Assembly: GCA_948474755.1 (NCBI GenBank)
Contig: CAOLHI010001802.1
Location: 248,001 to 312,000, forward strand
Reading direction: 5' to 3'
Source: Ctenosaura bakeri
Lineage: Eukaryota; Chordata; Lepidosauria; Squamata; Iguanidae
Length of the DNA: 64,000 nucleotides
Shown here in pieces: positions 10,854 to 23,300 of the stretch (its first letter is position 1; the number at the start of each line of letters is the position of its first letter). Position numbers and translations under genes: made by a program. Below the pieces are notes generated by a model. It saw only the letters and a program-made list of their open reading frames with translations, made no database searches and was not told the DNA's origin.

Positions 10854-11526
10854 TGGTGACAGACAAACAGACACTTTATTTCAGTCACTGACCAATAAAA
10901 ATAATGAGTACACTCATAAAAGCGAGTAACAAAGTTAACTCCTGATATCTCACATCAATGACTGTTAACCATTTGAAGGCATATCTTACACATAATGTAG
11001 CAAAATTTAGCTACTTTAAGTATAACAGTTTGTTCCTGATTATCCAACAGATAATGTAAGTAAAAAAACATCAGAATGTCCTGGGAATTTGGTTAGAAGG
11101 GGGGCAATCAGCTGTTGGTGAATATCCCTATAAAATTGACAGTACAAAAGTACATGAACTGTAGTTGCTATAGCACCGGTATTGTAAGGGCAAAATCGGG
11201 TCTCATAGGGAATTTCCCCATATTTCCCTTCCAATACCAGCGTTGGAAGAACATTGAATTGAGCCAATGATAAATTTGGGCACTGTAACATAGTATAGGT
11301 ATATGGCAGATTTAGAAACTACCATTTGATTGTTGGCAAATGTGTAGTTAGAAAAGGCAGCAATTTGTCTGATTTTCTATATTTAAAATCCTTTGCCTTA
11401 CAACAGATTTAGCTTGATCTAATCCCAATCTTAGAATAGTATTGCTGGAAAGTCCACAAAGGCTCCATTTCTGAAGGATAGCTGTTTCCCATGAGGATTT
11501 ATAATTATCTGCCAATATTAACTGAG
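10854..11526 (-). mobile_element. 5'-truncated Vingi-like LINE fragment
   Basis: The minus strand at 11040-11291 encodes a segment co-linear with the C-terminus of the full-length element's ORF2. Shared features include LxQFNVLP/LxxRLNVLP, the RFC knuckle start and HVLLYC versus HVLLEC. The knuckle's second Cys is replaced by Tyr. It is flanked by an imperfect duplication of about 19-21 bp: TGATTTTATACTGTTTTTAT at 10833-10852 and TGATTTTAACTGTTTTTAA at 11527-11545. This is typical of target-primed reverse transcription. The 3' tail is GACA/AACA-rich, unlike the (TTGAAC) tail of the younger copy. Confidence 0.75.
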
Positions 11527-11545
11527 TGATTTTAACTGTTTTTAA

Positions 11546-12736
11546 GTTTTATTTTGAATATTCCTGCTGACTTCAATGACAAGGAGAAATAGAGCTGCGT
11601 GTTATTAGCATATTGGGTTGCAGCTCTCAGCATCCTTTACCATTAGCTATGGTGGCTAAGGCTGATGGCATCTGTACAACATCTACAAGGCTGTATGATT
11701 TCCAACCCTACACTAGATCAGTAGGTCAACATGTAACATAACTTTCTTCTGATTTGGTTGATATACTTTACTGATGACTAACAAATTGATTTAGGGCAAT
11801 GTTAGTTTTATTGCTGCAGACATAAACACAGAGCTAAGGAAAGTCTGAGAGTATTTTGGACTACAACTCCCAAAATCCCCCATCCAGCATGTCCAACTTT
11901 TTCAAGCTTTGCTTTTATAGCTACCCCTTTGGAAATGATATAATTTGGGCTTCTCTTGCACTTCTGACACAGAAGTTTCTTTCTGTGTTTGTGAATTATG
12001 TTTTAAATATCCCTTGGTACTATATGGCACAACCTGGGACCAAAAAGATCATAATAATAATCATAGAAACTATGATTCCAAAGGAACTTTTCAATTTAAC
12101 AGTTAAAAAGAAACTCTCCGTAAAGAGCTTTTTCTTTTTCTTTTCCCTCTAAACTGAATGAGATGAGTAATTTTAACTGCATGCAGTATGGATCAAATCT
12201 TCTGTAACCACTAAATCCTCTGCAAGCAATTCTCTACAGTATTATTGGACACTCAGATGTTTTCCATTTGCAAGCATTCTTGCTGTAACTATCAAGGTAA
12301 AATACAATTCTTGTTAAGCTTTGTCTTTACAGTGTTTTACATAACTAAACAAGAAAATCAATGGATTAAGAGGCAAAGTTATTCCATAAACACCTGTGCT
12401 AATTTATGCCATTTTAACCCAAATGGCCTTTTGCTCCACCAGATATGATAATGCCTTTATTTAGATTTGTGCTAACAAGAACAGCTTAACCTCATATGCA
12501 TTTTGTTTGCTTCTGCCAGTGCCATGTATCAGTGCTATATATTTTAAAATCAGTTCTTGCAGACTAGCAACAGTGGTCACAATTAATTCCTTCATGAATA
12601 TATTTCAGAGCTTGGAAAGTTACTTTACAGTGAGTGACTATAATGCCAAGCTGAAGTTATCCACAAGTGAGCAGCAGTGGAAAGCACCTCTGGGATGTTG
12701 AGCATCATGTCACTGCCCTATTGCTCACTTCAGCAT
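11546..12736. other. mostly unassigned sequence
   Basis: After the last bases of the L2 ending, nothing was recognised apart from a short DNA-transposon-like end at about 11853-11895 (GGACTACAACTCCCAAAATC). Confidence 0.45.
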
Positions 12737-12835
12737 GCCATTTTAGGGTATTTCCCTACTAGACTGTTATAGTGCTATTATTCCATTTTCAACATCCTAT
12801 GGAATCCTGGGGTTTGCAGTTTATGGAAAAGCAAA
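12737..12835. mobile_element. MITE, GCCATTTCC family, left half only
   Basis: ACTGTTATAGTGCTATTATT and ATCCTATGGAATCCTGGGGT match the left arm of the palindromic MITEs at 47743 and 57844. The right arm is missing or too diverged to see. Confidence 0.65.
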
Positions 12836-13135
12836 GAACTTATGCAGTAAACCAGGGGCAAATAAGCATGGTTCATGGACAGGTGAGCTCTTCAGACTGA
12901 TTTAATGTGGTCTCTGGACTGATTTGACTCTTCCATTCCTCTCTCCATTAATGAAATCTTTTCCATTTGGCTGTCTAGAGTGAAGGACTAGATAGGGCAA
13001 CCCTCATTTCATTTAGAGAAAATGACTAGACTGGCACTTGAATTTTACTTCACCACTTGTTTGAGAGGGTAATATCTTCCACCTTGCCTGAGAACAGCAC
13101 ATAGGTTTAGGTGGTGTAAGGAATGTACAACTCTG

Positions 13136-13559
13136 GCCCTGTTCGCATGGCATTTGCCATGCGAAAGGCGCCTGGAGCATTGCGCGATTGTGAGGAGCAA
13201 TCTGCACGATGCACTCACAATTGCATGACACTCCAGGGTAGGGCAGGCGCTGCTTGTGCACTTTTTCATTTTTGGCTTTCAGCTGAAAATGGTGCACGAT
13301 TACACATTGCTCCAGGGCCTCACACACCCTTGCCGTGCGTGTGGAGCCTCCAGAGCCGCGGCAGTCACGCTTTCTGCCCCAGCGCAGCCTGGGAAACTCC
13401 CAGGCTGTGCTGTGGAAGGAACAGGCGGGGCTCTCACACTACCTGCTTGAGAGCAGACAGCTCGTGTGGAGCTGAAGCAGTGGGGATGTGAGAGCCTCTC
13501 GCTGGAGGCTGCTTGCGTGATCCCCACACCCCAGCGCCGAAAAAAGGTGTGGAAAGGGC
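13136..13559. mobile_element. MITE, GCCCTTTTCGC family, copy 1
   Basis: A GC-rich 424-bp element starts GCCCTGTTCGCATGGCATTT and ends GGTGTGGAAAGGGC. Flanks CTCTG and ATCTG match at 4 of 5 bases. It aligns along its length with 27125-27542 and 39301-39730. Shared blocks include GCTTGCGTGA near the right end and a CTTTTGGC-type centre. Its overlapping open frames on both strands are by-products of GC content. Confidence 0.8.
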
Positions 13560-13564
13560 ATCTG

Positions 13565-15922
13565 TCCTACAACAAAGAGGAATAGCAATGAGGCTGCTGC
13601 TGTTGCTTTGACCAAAGTACCCCTTCTCTGTTATCTGAAGCAGGAACCTCATTCTGCCATTCTTGCTTCCATGTCCCTCAGACTCCCTCCTGTGAATCTG
13701 GAGAAACTTGCTGTGATAGAAACAACCAAAAGGGAGGAAAAAATGGTGGTTAACTTAAGGTTTAATAAATGGATTTTAAAAATGGATGGAAAGCAGAGGA
13801 AGAAAAATATCATCTTCAAGAAATCATCACTGTCAGTTCTCTTAGCTTTTCCATAATAGCCATGCTCAGAACAGGGATGTATCTTTACCATATGTATTGC
13901 AAATTATACTTTTTTAGTCTATATTTCCCAGAAACCCTCAGCCAGCTGGCCATCCCTCTGCTGGTGGTCATTTATCTCCTTTTCTTTCTCTGGGTCTGTC
14001 CATTTCTCAGAAGAGGGCAGTATGTGTGGAAGTTGCTTCTCTCCTCTCTCTTTTTGGCACCCTGCTGCTATTTACTCAGAGAAGGCAGGTGAGCATATAC
14101 CAAGGCAGGTAGCAAAACCAGGAGGTCCAAGGACTGGCCCATAAGTAGGGATGTGGGCTTTGGCAGATATCTGATGATTCTGACCCCTAGAAGTCCCATA
14201 AATCATGTGATGTTAAGAAATGGGACAGTACATGTATTCCTATTGAGGTTTTGGAAATATATCCATTTACTAGTGATGCAATGCTTCAACTGTTTAATAA
14301 TCTCTCAGGCCCTACAATAAAAGCCGGATTATACGAGATGTTGAAATTCATGATCAGATCTCCCACTTCTTCTTTACTAACAAATCAAAGGTCCTCCCAC
14401 CCTAAAAGAATCAGGCCCATGACCCAAAGGAACAGGCTTCATGCTTCCCCTTTACTATTTTCTGGATGTTAATCATCATTCTCACATTATTCATTGTAAT
14501 GCTAGAGAAAACAGTACATGGCTGGATGTTTTCTCTAATGGAGCATATAGCTTGCCAGTTGAGAGGTTTAAATTTCTTAAATGAAGCAAAAATAGAACGA
14601 TCACTTCCAGTCTCACCTCCAGCCACTGGCACTGCTGGTTTTTAAAAGAGATGAGAGATTTCAGACATTACATATGGTATGGCCCTCAGGCCCAGCTGCT
14701 CAACCAATAAGTTGCTAATACTGAAATAGAAGCAATTTAAATACAGCCTTGTGCAAATCTGCTAACCAATTGCTTTTACAGATCAGGTAAGTTATCTAAG
14801 ACAGTAATGGGCTCTCCCATTGGAAACATAATAATCCATGCATTGCTAGAAACCATCAATTGTGTGCTGAAGTAGCTTGCTTGTTTCAACATTGTGGTTC
14901 TGACAAATAGATGTTGAGTCAAAATCACTTTACAATTTTAATCATATGGTTAGAATACTCAAACCACATACCCCAGTTATTGTGCCACTGACCTTAAGGA
15001 GCCTTCCAATTGCTAAGTTAGTCCAACTAGCTTTGCTGTTAAGCACTGAATGAATGAGCTGACTGTTTCACCTGGATAGCCCAGCCTTAGCATGCAATTC
15101 TATACATATTTACAAGGGAGTAAATTCAGTGGAACAATTTGCTTCTAAGTATACAAATTAGGATTGTATTCCTAAAACAACTGATGGTGCCAAAGCTGTA
15201 TGCAGTAATACTTCTTACGTAGCAGTGAATATATTTTGTATCTATCTTTAGCAGCCTCCCTGAGATGTCATCCTCCTGAACTGTTGGCCAATGGCAAGCT
15301 GGCTAGGATAATGGGAATTGTTGCCCAACACATCTAGAAGGTAGCCAGTTAAAGAAAATTGATTTATAGTATAGAGATGTAGCAAACCCTCAAGTTTTCT
15401 ACATAAAGCTACATAAAGGCTAAAACATGTAGTGGAGGTTGGGCAGAGCTCAGAAGTTACTTTTTTGGACTGCAACTTGCATAATCCTGCGAAAGGATTA
15501 ACTTGGGAAAAGAAGCTGTGAAAGAAGTAACTTGTAGTCCCAAAAATTAAGTCTTCCACACTTGGGCATATAGACTTTATAGAGGACTGAAGAATTAGGT
15601 GGGCTCAGCCCAAGATGCAATCCTATTAGCAGGGAGGTGGGGCGGCAGTGGGGAAAAGCAAAAGATAACTTGTTGCTGATGCAAAGGGGGAGAATAATTG
15701 GGAGCATGGGGAAAAAAAGCTCCAGTATAAAGTGATTATAACTTCAGAAATATAGGAAATTTCATTCCAGAATTACAAGCCAAACTGCTTTCATAACATA
15801 TGATTGTACGGATTGGATGGAAAGGGATGGGGCTACTGTTATATGTCTAGAAAGGGACTGGCGTTAAACACGATCTCTTTCCCTAATGATGTTTGAATGC
15901 TGAGCAGCATGTCCAAATTTAT
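13565..15922. other. mostly unassigned sequence
   Basis: No convincing exon was found. The stretch at 15095-15175 (ACAAGGGAGTAAATTCAGTGG through ATTAGGATTGTATTCC) resembles a widespread ancient reptile repeat of MIR/CR1 type, also seen near 31110-31200. The remainder has no assignable content. Confidence 0.45.
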
Positions 15923-15993
15923 GACTGAGGACCTATGAAATTCATGGGGTCACCATAATTCGACAGGAAACTTGAAGGCATATACATGCATAC
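15923..15993 (+). mobile_element. SINE 3' tail fragment
   Basis: CCTATGAAATTCATGGGGTC followed by ACCATAATTCGACAGGAAAC and TTGAAGGCA is the Bov-B-like tail shared by the SINEs here. The head is missing. Confidence 0.65.
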
Positions 15994-16370
15994 ACTTGAG
16001 AGAGCAGCCTGGCACCAGCAGAATGTATGTTTCAAAAAATGTAGTAACTTAATTCCTATCTTATACATTTCTGCATCAGAAAACAAACAACCTCAGGTTC
16101 TTAGTGAGTATATTTGCTTCACCTATCTTTTACTGGTCCTGCAGTCCCTGACAATTCTATGGTAGATAGCATTGCTAGAACCTATGAATTGGAGTTGGAA
16201 ATACAGGTTAAGATGACATGAAACAGAAAAAGCTCAAACAGGTGGGACTAAGAGGGCAACCAGGCATGCAATGAAACACTAGGAGCATTCCAATAACATT
16301 CAGCAATTACAGTATCTTCAGTCACACAAATAAGAATGGTCTCTCCATAAATATTTAAGTGTAGAGATGC

Positions 16371-16438
16371 TTCTTGTGTGTTTTGTTATCAAGAGTAGGC
16401 AACCTGCACCCTACTCTTGGTAACAAAACACACAAGAA
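16371..16438. other. near-perfect 29-bp hairpin, 10-nt loop
   Basis: The left arm is 16371-16399, the loop 16400-16409 and the right arm 16410-16438. Arms begin TTCTTGTGTGTTTTG and end CAAAACACACAAGAA. Only one position departs from perfect complementarity, and it can pair as G-U in RNA. Pairing stops at both arm ends. No larger inverted-repeat element was seen around it. It could be a pre-miRNA-like fold, a tiny foldback element or a recent template-switch event; sequence alone does not decide. Confidence 0.75.
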
Positions 16439-16439
16439 A

Positions 16440-17722
16440 AGTCTGTTCTGGTAGAGGCAGCCTGGAGGAAAAGAAGAAAGAGAGGAGGGAGAAGCAGTTT
16501 CAGAATTCTTCCAAAACCAAGTCTACCCTTTCGCTGAATGGGAAAGCAGAGGGAGAAAGAGAAAAAGAGGTCACAGAGAGGAGGAGAAGGCCTTTCCAAT
16601 TCTGGCTCTGTCCCAAACACCATGGCTTCACCCAGCCACTGACATGGGGTCCCAACGTATCACCCCAATGCAAATATGTCTCTCAATAGGAACACAAAAT
16701 CTTACTCACCTCTGTCTAAAATCTCAGTGCTGCTACTCTGGCATGCTTCATCATTGTAAATATCTTATCCTGAAAGTTCAGGCTAAGCTGCCTATGCCTG
16801 AATTTAGGGATGGGCTGTATTTTAAAGCAAACTTGGTACTTTCTGAATCAATATGACAACCCAAATGCCACTCTTTTCCCTTGGTATCCACATGCCTCCA
16901 GTTTTTGCAATGCAGTTCTTCATTTTTTTAAAAAAATGCATGTAGATGTCCATATTAAAGTAGAATGCTTGCAAATTGCACTCAAAGCAAATCATGAGCA
17001 AATCTGCCTGCAGCCTTTTTTGAAACTGCACACTGATTCAGAAGCGGGATCAAGCAGAAGACAGCAAAGACAAGAAACTGAGGGGAGAAGGACAACATTG
17101 GGAGATTTGTCCTTTGTCTATCCACATACTAGCTTGACTGACTGTGTTGACTTTCCCAGTCAAAAAGTAGTCACGTTACATGCTAATTTCTCTAAAGAAA
17201 AGAGACTAAGAAGATTCTTTCAGCAAGGTTAAAGCAGTTATTTGGACTAATCTAATTTCTGTAATGTTTGCTTGTTGTCTGACATAACAGAGACGTTACC
17301 CTTATTGGAAATGATAGCCCATGGTTAAAGTAATCAGTAGGTTAGCCTTCACAAGGTCTCACAGTGAGCATAAAGTTGTTTCACCACTTTACAGCAAGGA
17401 GTGAGCCAACCCACTGCTTGCAAATTGTCCAAAGTAATCAACAGCTAAAGCCAAAATGTTATATTCATTCAAATTATCATACTTTCTATCGGAAATGAAA
17501 ACAGACAAAGTTCCAAATCACAAGGATAGGGGAAAAGAGCAGGGATCAATTTGAAGGTGGGGGGTGGTAAGAGTGGAAATGTCAGCGGCCTGAAATTCTA
17601 GAGAAAACAAATATTTGGTGAAAGAGCTCAGACAGCTTTCTAGGGGAAAACGATCATGAATAGTGCTCAGAAGAGAAGGAACAATGTAATCATTTTGGAT
17701 CCTTGAGGCAAATCGTATAAAG
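16440..17722. other. unassigned sequence
   Basis: No gene or repeat was recognised. A purine-rich stretch (16450-16600) produces open frames on both strands without domain support. Confidence 0.45.
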
Positions 17723-17833
17723 CAGCAGTTCTCAACTTGGGTCCGTGGACCCCTGAGGGTCCACAGTGTCTTCACATAGGGTTCACAAAAGCTTGAAGAA
17801 ATGTTATGAGCTTTTACAGTTAAAAAAGAAGGA

Positions 17834-17885
<52 letters not shown>

Positions 17886-18185
17886 AGTCATACATTGATC
17901 CCAAAGAGCAGGAGTCTTTTGCTGGTGACAGACATCATTTGTACAAAGTTTCATTACAATATCTCAAACCATTCAAAACTGTAATTTGATAGAAAAAAAT
18001 GTACTCAGCACTTGCTACTTCTACACATGGTGAGAACATGCAAGTGAATGATGGCGAGTGGCTCAGAGAAAGCCCGTGACAGTTCTTGCTACTGCGCATA
18101 CTGCCAGAAATTAAGTCTTGGCACTCTGTGGCAACAAAAGATATTTAAACAGGGCCCCTGGTAAAGAAAAGATTAAGAACCACTG
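17723..18185. mobile_element. non-autonomous hAT (CAGTGGTTCTCAA type)
   Basis: The left end is CAGCAGTTCTCAACTTGGGT; the right end is AAGATTAAGAACCACTG, its imperfect inverted match. The flanking 8 bp are GTATAAAG and ATATAGAG (6 of 8 matching), as expected for an old hAT insertion. These ends are typical of vertebrate Charlie-type hAT elements. No transposase remains. A GAAA microsatellite has expanded inside. Confidence 0.8.
17831..17886 (+). repeat. (GAAA)n microsatellite
   Basis: About 14 uninterrupted GAAA units lie within the hAT element. They account for the Lys/Glu-rich and Phe/Ser-rich open frames on the two strands. Confidence 0.95.
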
Positions 18186-19344
18186 ATATAGAGAGTTGTT
18201 TCCTGCTGAACACATCCCACAGGAAAGCAACAGAGATCATGCAAGATGCATGTTGAAGCAGACATCCCAGAGCATGTGTGCACTCTTACTAATCACAGAT
18301 GAAGAGATCAAGGTTCAAAGATATCATAGAGTGAAATTATACATTTTTATTTATATTTAGGTGTCTATAAATTCTATTTATGTAAAATATCCCTGCCATG
18401 TCTTTTAATCTTAGTCCTCATGGTGGTTATAGATATATCTGCAGCTACACACAAACTGCCTTATCAGGCAGCAGTATCTTGTGGCAGAGGAAGGGTACGT
18501 CTGGGTGAGGCAATCATTTTTGGATAGTCACACTTTGCCAAAAAGAAGGAGAAGGAGGAGGAGGAGGAGGAGGACAAGGATAAGGGGGAGAGGGAGATCC
18601 ATCAGTAAAAAAAATGATGGGGGAGAAGAGGACATATATTTGAGTAAAATGTATGCATGGTACTTTTTATATATTGGTGCAAATTGGAAAATAATTGCTA
18701 TGATTTTAATAGAAACATTTAAGTACTCTGACTGCAGCAGGGAAAGTTATGACCAGATGACTTTTGTACCTGATCAGTTTGTTGTCAAGGCCCTTTGCAT
18801 TCCTTTTTAATAGTTCTTTATCTTTAAAAAGGGACTTGGATTGGACAGTTTATTGAATATATGGCTGACCTCTGTAAAGCAAGCCACACATGCCATCCTG
18901 AATCTGGGCAGGCCCGATGGCATAGGTCTTTCCCACAGAAGCAATGGTGAATTTCATGCATTTTGGCTCTCTTGGTATTGCATCATTCCAATACAGCCTT
19001 CAACTAGATGTAAACACTTCATAGGAAAGAAGTTTGCACATGTACCCTCTTGGATAAGCACAGCACACAGGACCTTGGCCTCTCACAGACTATCCATCAT
19101 TTTCAGTTTTCTGCATCAAAAAACTCTGATTCTCCCTCATGCTTTATCTTGACTGGTATGCACAGATGTCTCAAGTCATTCCATAGTTAGAAATATAACA
19201 ATCCCCCCCTCCCTGCCTTTCAGCACCAGAGCATGGATCCAGAATGAACAAATTAATTATTTAGCATATGTATTACATGCAGAGGATCTCATTTTCCCTT
19301 CCCAGCACTTCCAGGTATATCTGGGAAGACCACAGAGCAATTGT
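18186..19344. other. unassigned sequence
   Basis: Nothing was recognised apart from the GGA microsatellite at 18545-18573. Confidence 0.45.
18545..18573 (+). repeat. (GGA)n microsatellite
   Basis: A run of GGA units with one interruption at each edge; it is the source of a poly-Arg open frame. Confidence 0.9.
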
Positions 19345-19425
19345 GAGCCACTGCTGACAATACTAAGCTTGATGGGCCAATGGCCTATTGCGTATAAGCC
19401 AAATTCCTATGTTCCTGCTCCAGCT
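19345..19425 (+). mobile_element. SINE/CR1-like 3' end
   Basis: GACAATACTAAGCTTGATGGG followed by CCAATGGCCTATTGCGTATA and ATTCCTATGTTCC is a common reptile repeat ending. It matches, in reverse, the left end of the SINE at 7650. Confidence 0.55.
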
Positions 19426-20187
19426 TATGGTTCTAGCAAGAGAAAGTACAAGAGAGAAAAAGCAGGAGAAAAATCAGCCAACATGGAATAGAATAAAATT
19501 TTGTTCTGTGGTAAGAATGCTACTGCAGACAAACCCTTAGGTAGAAAAATCTATATACCCTGAATCAGTTACTTTACATGGGCTCAAGATCCCACAACTC
19601 ATGCCTTGAATTTAAACACTGCATAATACTATATGAAAGGAGACCTTGCAAAAGTTGCTTTCCTAGTTGGTGAATTCTGGAAGTTGTACTGTATTTTTTT
19701 AAAAAATTCAAGTTTTGCATGAAGCAGGGTGGCTTTGGGCACCTATCCAAAGCTTCAACAAAGGAAGCCTGAGTGACTCAGGCTTTTCAGCCACTGTTTA
19801 TGAATCTTGAGAAAAGAAAGGAAAAGCAGGTCTCCCCTGCAATAAGATCTGTCTTCTACGTGTTGCAGAGAGAATGCAAAGAACACTTGCAGGCCTGCCT
19901 CTTCAGATGCAGTTACGAATCAGCAACAGATTTTTTTTATACTTTTCCTGTTGACTCTTTGGCTGAAATATCCAAAGCTTTCTATAGTCACTACGATTCA
20001 CCAATCAGCTCTGAATTCTGGAGCTTTAGTACATGCATTGGAATTCTTCCACTCTGGGTTACCCATTCATTTAAATTAACTGTGGCACCTGCAGTCTAAG
20101 GCCTTCAGCCTGGTCATGTAGCCATTTCAAAAATCTGTCTGGAAGTGATCAGTTCAGGCCTCTGCAAGAGCCTCCTCCACAAGTCCA
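19426..20187. other. unassigned sequence
   Basis: No gene or repeat was recognised between the SINE end and the LINE tail. Confidence 0.45.
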
Positions 20188-20318
20188 TTAAGTTCAAGTT
20201 CAAGTTTATTGCATTTTAGCAGCCAGCCATTGCACAAAATGAAGGAATAAAATCAGATTAAAATGAGAAAGAATAGTCCAGCCAATATACATATAATACA
20301 TAAACAACAATAAATGAA

Positions 20319-23300
20319 TCACTTTCCATACCCCTCCTTGTTCTTTATAGCACATAATTGTAAGGCCCTAACAAGAAATTTAGATGTTCTGAAAGACACA
20401 TATTTCACAGTATCAGATAGCAGAAAACAAACTTTCGCAAAGGAAGAACTTCCCTTAAAAGACTTCAATAAAGGAAAAATATACTTGCTCCTAAGATCAT
20501 TGTAAATAGGGCACTCAAGTAGAACATGAATTAAATCTTCTATTGAAACAGAGTTGCAAGCACATACTCTGTCCTTCATAGGAACATTATTGTACCTGCC
20601 CATCCGAATTGCCAGTGGGAGAACGTTCAATCTAGCATGCAGAAAGGCTAACTTCATTTTAAAAGCTGGAAGATCAACCAGATAATGAGGAAGGGGTGAG
20701 TTTAGTGGAATGTAAGAAACAAAAAATGTATTAGATTGGCAGGACTTAATCTCAGTCATCTGGGATTGCATTGCTATATCCTTGAGTCTTTGGAGTATAA
20801 GTAATTTTGCTTTATCATATCCTTGAGTCAGGAAAAAAGGAACAGAGAACCCCAAATTCATGACAGCCAATTGCATTTTATGCATCCATGAATTTGGACC
20901 AGGCTCTTCGAGGGACATCAAAAGGAGCTCAGATACCCGCTTAAAAATAATTTTTAACCAAAAGAGGGCTAATCTAAGAGCCTCTGTTTTAATTGGCATT
21001 ATACCTAACTCTGCACGGAGCAATACTAATTTTGTGGAAATGGGAACTGCCACAAGTCTGCGCAGAAATTTATTTTGTGCTCTCTCTAATATATCTAAGT
21101 TGACCAGAGCCCACAGTGGTGCTCCAAACAGCAGTTTAGGCAGGACTCTGAGCCTATAGAGTTCTAAAGTGGGTTGAATCATATTGCCCCCTTTTGTGCG
21201 ATAGAATCTTAATAATCCATTTAATGTTCTTTCAGCTAACAGGGTACTTGATTGAACCTGTGAAGACCAATTACCAGTCCAGTGAAAGACCACACCAAGA
21301 TATTTAAAGGAGGGGACTTGTTCCAATTTATTCCCGTCAAGTAGCCAGTTATAAATTTTTTTGGATTTGCCGAATACCATCACTTTTGTTTTTTGGTAAT
21401 TGATGGAAAGTTGTTCATTCTTACAGTATAAACTAAACTGATTCAACAACCTACGCAGGCGTACTTGAGTATAGGAAATCAGGATAGCACCATCTGCATA
21501 CAATAGGATCGAATATTTCCGATTTCCAATTTTAACTGGGAAAAATTGGTCACCTTTTAAAAACTCAACTATATTGTTTATAAATAAATTGAAAAGAAGG
21601 GGAGCAAGCAGACACCCTTGTCTTACTCCTTTAGAGACAGGTATCGAGTCTGATAGGTGTGTACCATCAACTCTGACTTTCAAGGATGTATTTGAATAAA
21701 GGGATATTATACATTTTAGAAGGTTCTTATCAATACTCATAGTTTGTAATTTAACCCAAAGACGTCCCCGTGAAATAGAGTCGAAAGCAGCCTTCAAATC
21801 AATGAATGCCACAAAAATATGCTTTACAGTTCCTGCCAGATATTTATCAATAACATGTTTCAACATAAAACAATTATCCAAAGTTGACCTGCCTGAACGG
21901 AAGCCAGCCTGTTCTGGGGCCAACAATGCATGCTCTTCCACCCAATCCTCCAATGTATCTAGAAGAGACCTGGTATAAATTTTCCCAGAAACATCCAAGA
22001 GACTAATGGGCCTATAATTTCCTGGATCATTTCTAGGACCCTTTTTGTAGATTGGAACTACAATAGCAGATGACCAATTAGGTGGTGTAACTCCTACATT
22101 ATTAATTAAAGAAAATAATGAAGCAAAAATTGGAGCCCACCAGTCTGAAAATGCAATATAAAAGTCTGATGGAAGGCCATCTTCACCAGGTGCTTTACCT
22201 TTCTTTAGTCTTAGTATTAATGAATTAGCCCTATCTACAGAAATATTTTCCCAGCTATGTTCCCATCTAGGTCCAGTATAATCCAGGGGAATAATCTTAA
22301 GATGGTCTGAATCGTTAAATAGCTTTCCAAAATAGCTTTCCCAGTTGTTTTTAGAAATAGCTCCTTCTAAAATTGGAGATGACCTTTTTTCAAGCTTTGC
22401 AATTGTATCCCAGAATTTTGATGGATTCTTTTGCAGGAGTGCTAGGCTTAGTTCCTTCCACTGTTCCCTGTAATATATCCTTTTTTTCTCCCTAATTAAT
22501 CTTGTATATTTTTTACGAAGATCATAGAAGTGTGAGGGAATTACAGTGGAGTTAGTGGATCGATATAATTTGAAGGCTTTTCCCATTTGCCTTTTTAGAT
22601 TCCTGCAGTCTTTGTCAAACCAAGCATTATTGCTTTTGGTTTGACAATTTTCTGAGTGGGATACCTTTTTTATAAAGAGGGGTCTGAGAGAGTTTGTTAA
22701 TTGTGCATACAACTGATTTGCAGATTCAATATTGGATGCTTGAATCAGATCTTTCCTTAATTTCAGAAATTCCTCAGAGTAGAGTCTCTGTTGCAAATCT
22801 GATTGCAACTGGGGATTCCATTTGATCCTTTTATCAGAGGTTAATTGGGCTTGTTCAGAATTAAGGTAGTGAGCAGTATTTGTAACAGTACTGTTAAACC
22901 ACTGCAAGGAAAATCTAAGTGGCTGGTGATCACTACCAGCAACTGGATCAACTGTGAAAGAAAGGAACAAAGATCGATGCTCATGTGAAATTAACACATA
23001 GTCAACTGTACTCGCTCTAGAGTTATTTATAAAAGTAAACTCTCCCTTAGAATTATCAAGATGGGAACCATTTATTAAAGCTAGATTTAGTTTTGTCAGT
23101 AAAGTAAAAAAAATGCGGCCAAAATCATTAATCTTCTTATCTTTAGACTTTCGAATTTCCAAACCTTCCCACAACTCAGTTGGGCCTCCTAAAACCCTAG
23201 CAATATCTTGGTTAGATGAACCTATGCGTGCATTAAAGTCGCCAGCAATTACCAATGGAACTAAAGGAAATTCATACTCTAACTCGCATAGATATTCTTC

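Noticed and set aside
13013..13527. Cluster of open frames up to 122 codons on both strands
   Set aside because: Same GC-rich MITE effect; the homologous copies at 27.1 and 39.3 kb do not preserve any common frame.
17518..17984. Open frames with poly-Phe/Ser and poly-Lys/Glu stretches
   Set aside because: Generated by the (GAAA)n microsatellite inside a hAT element.
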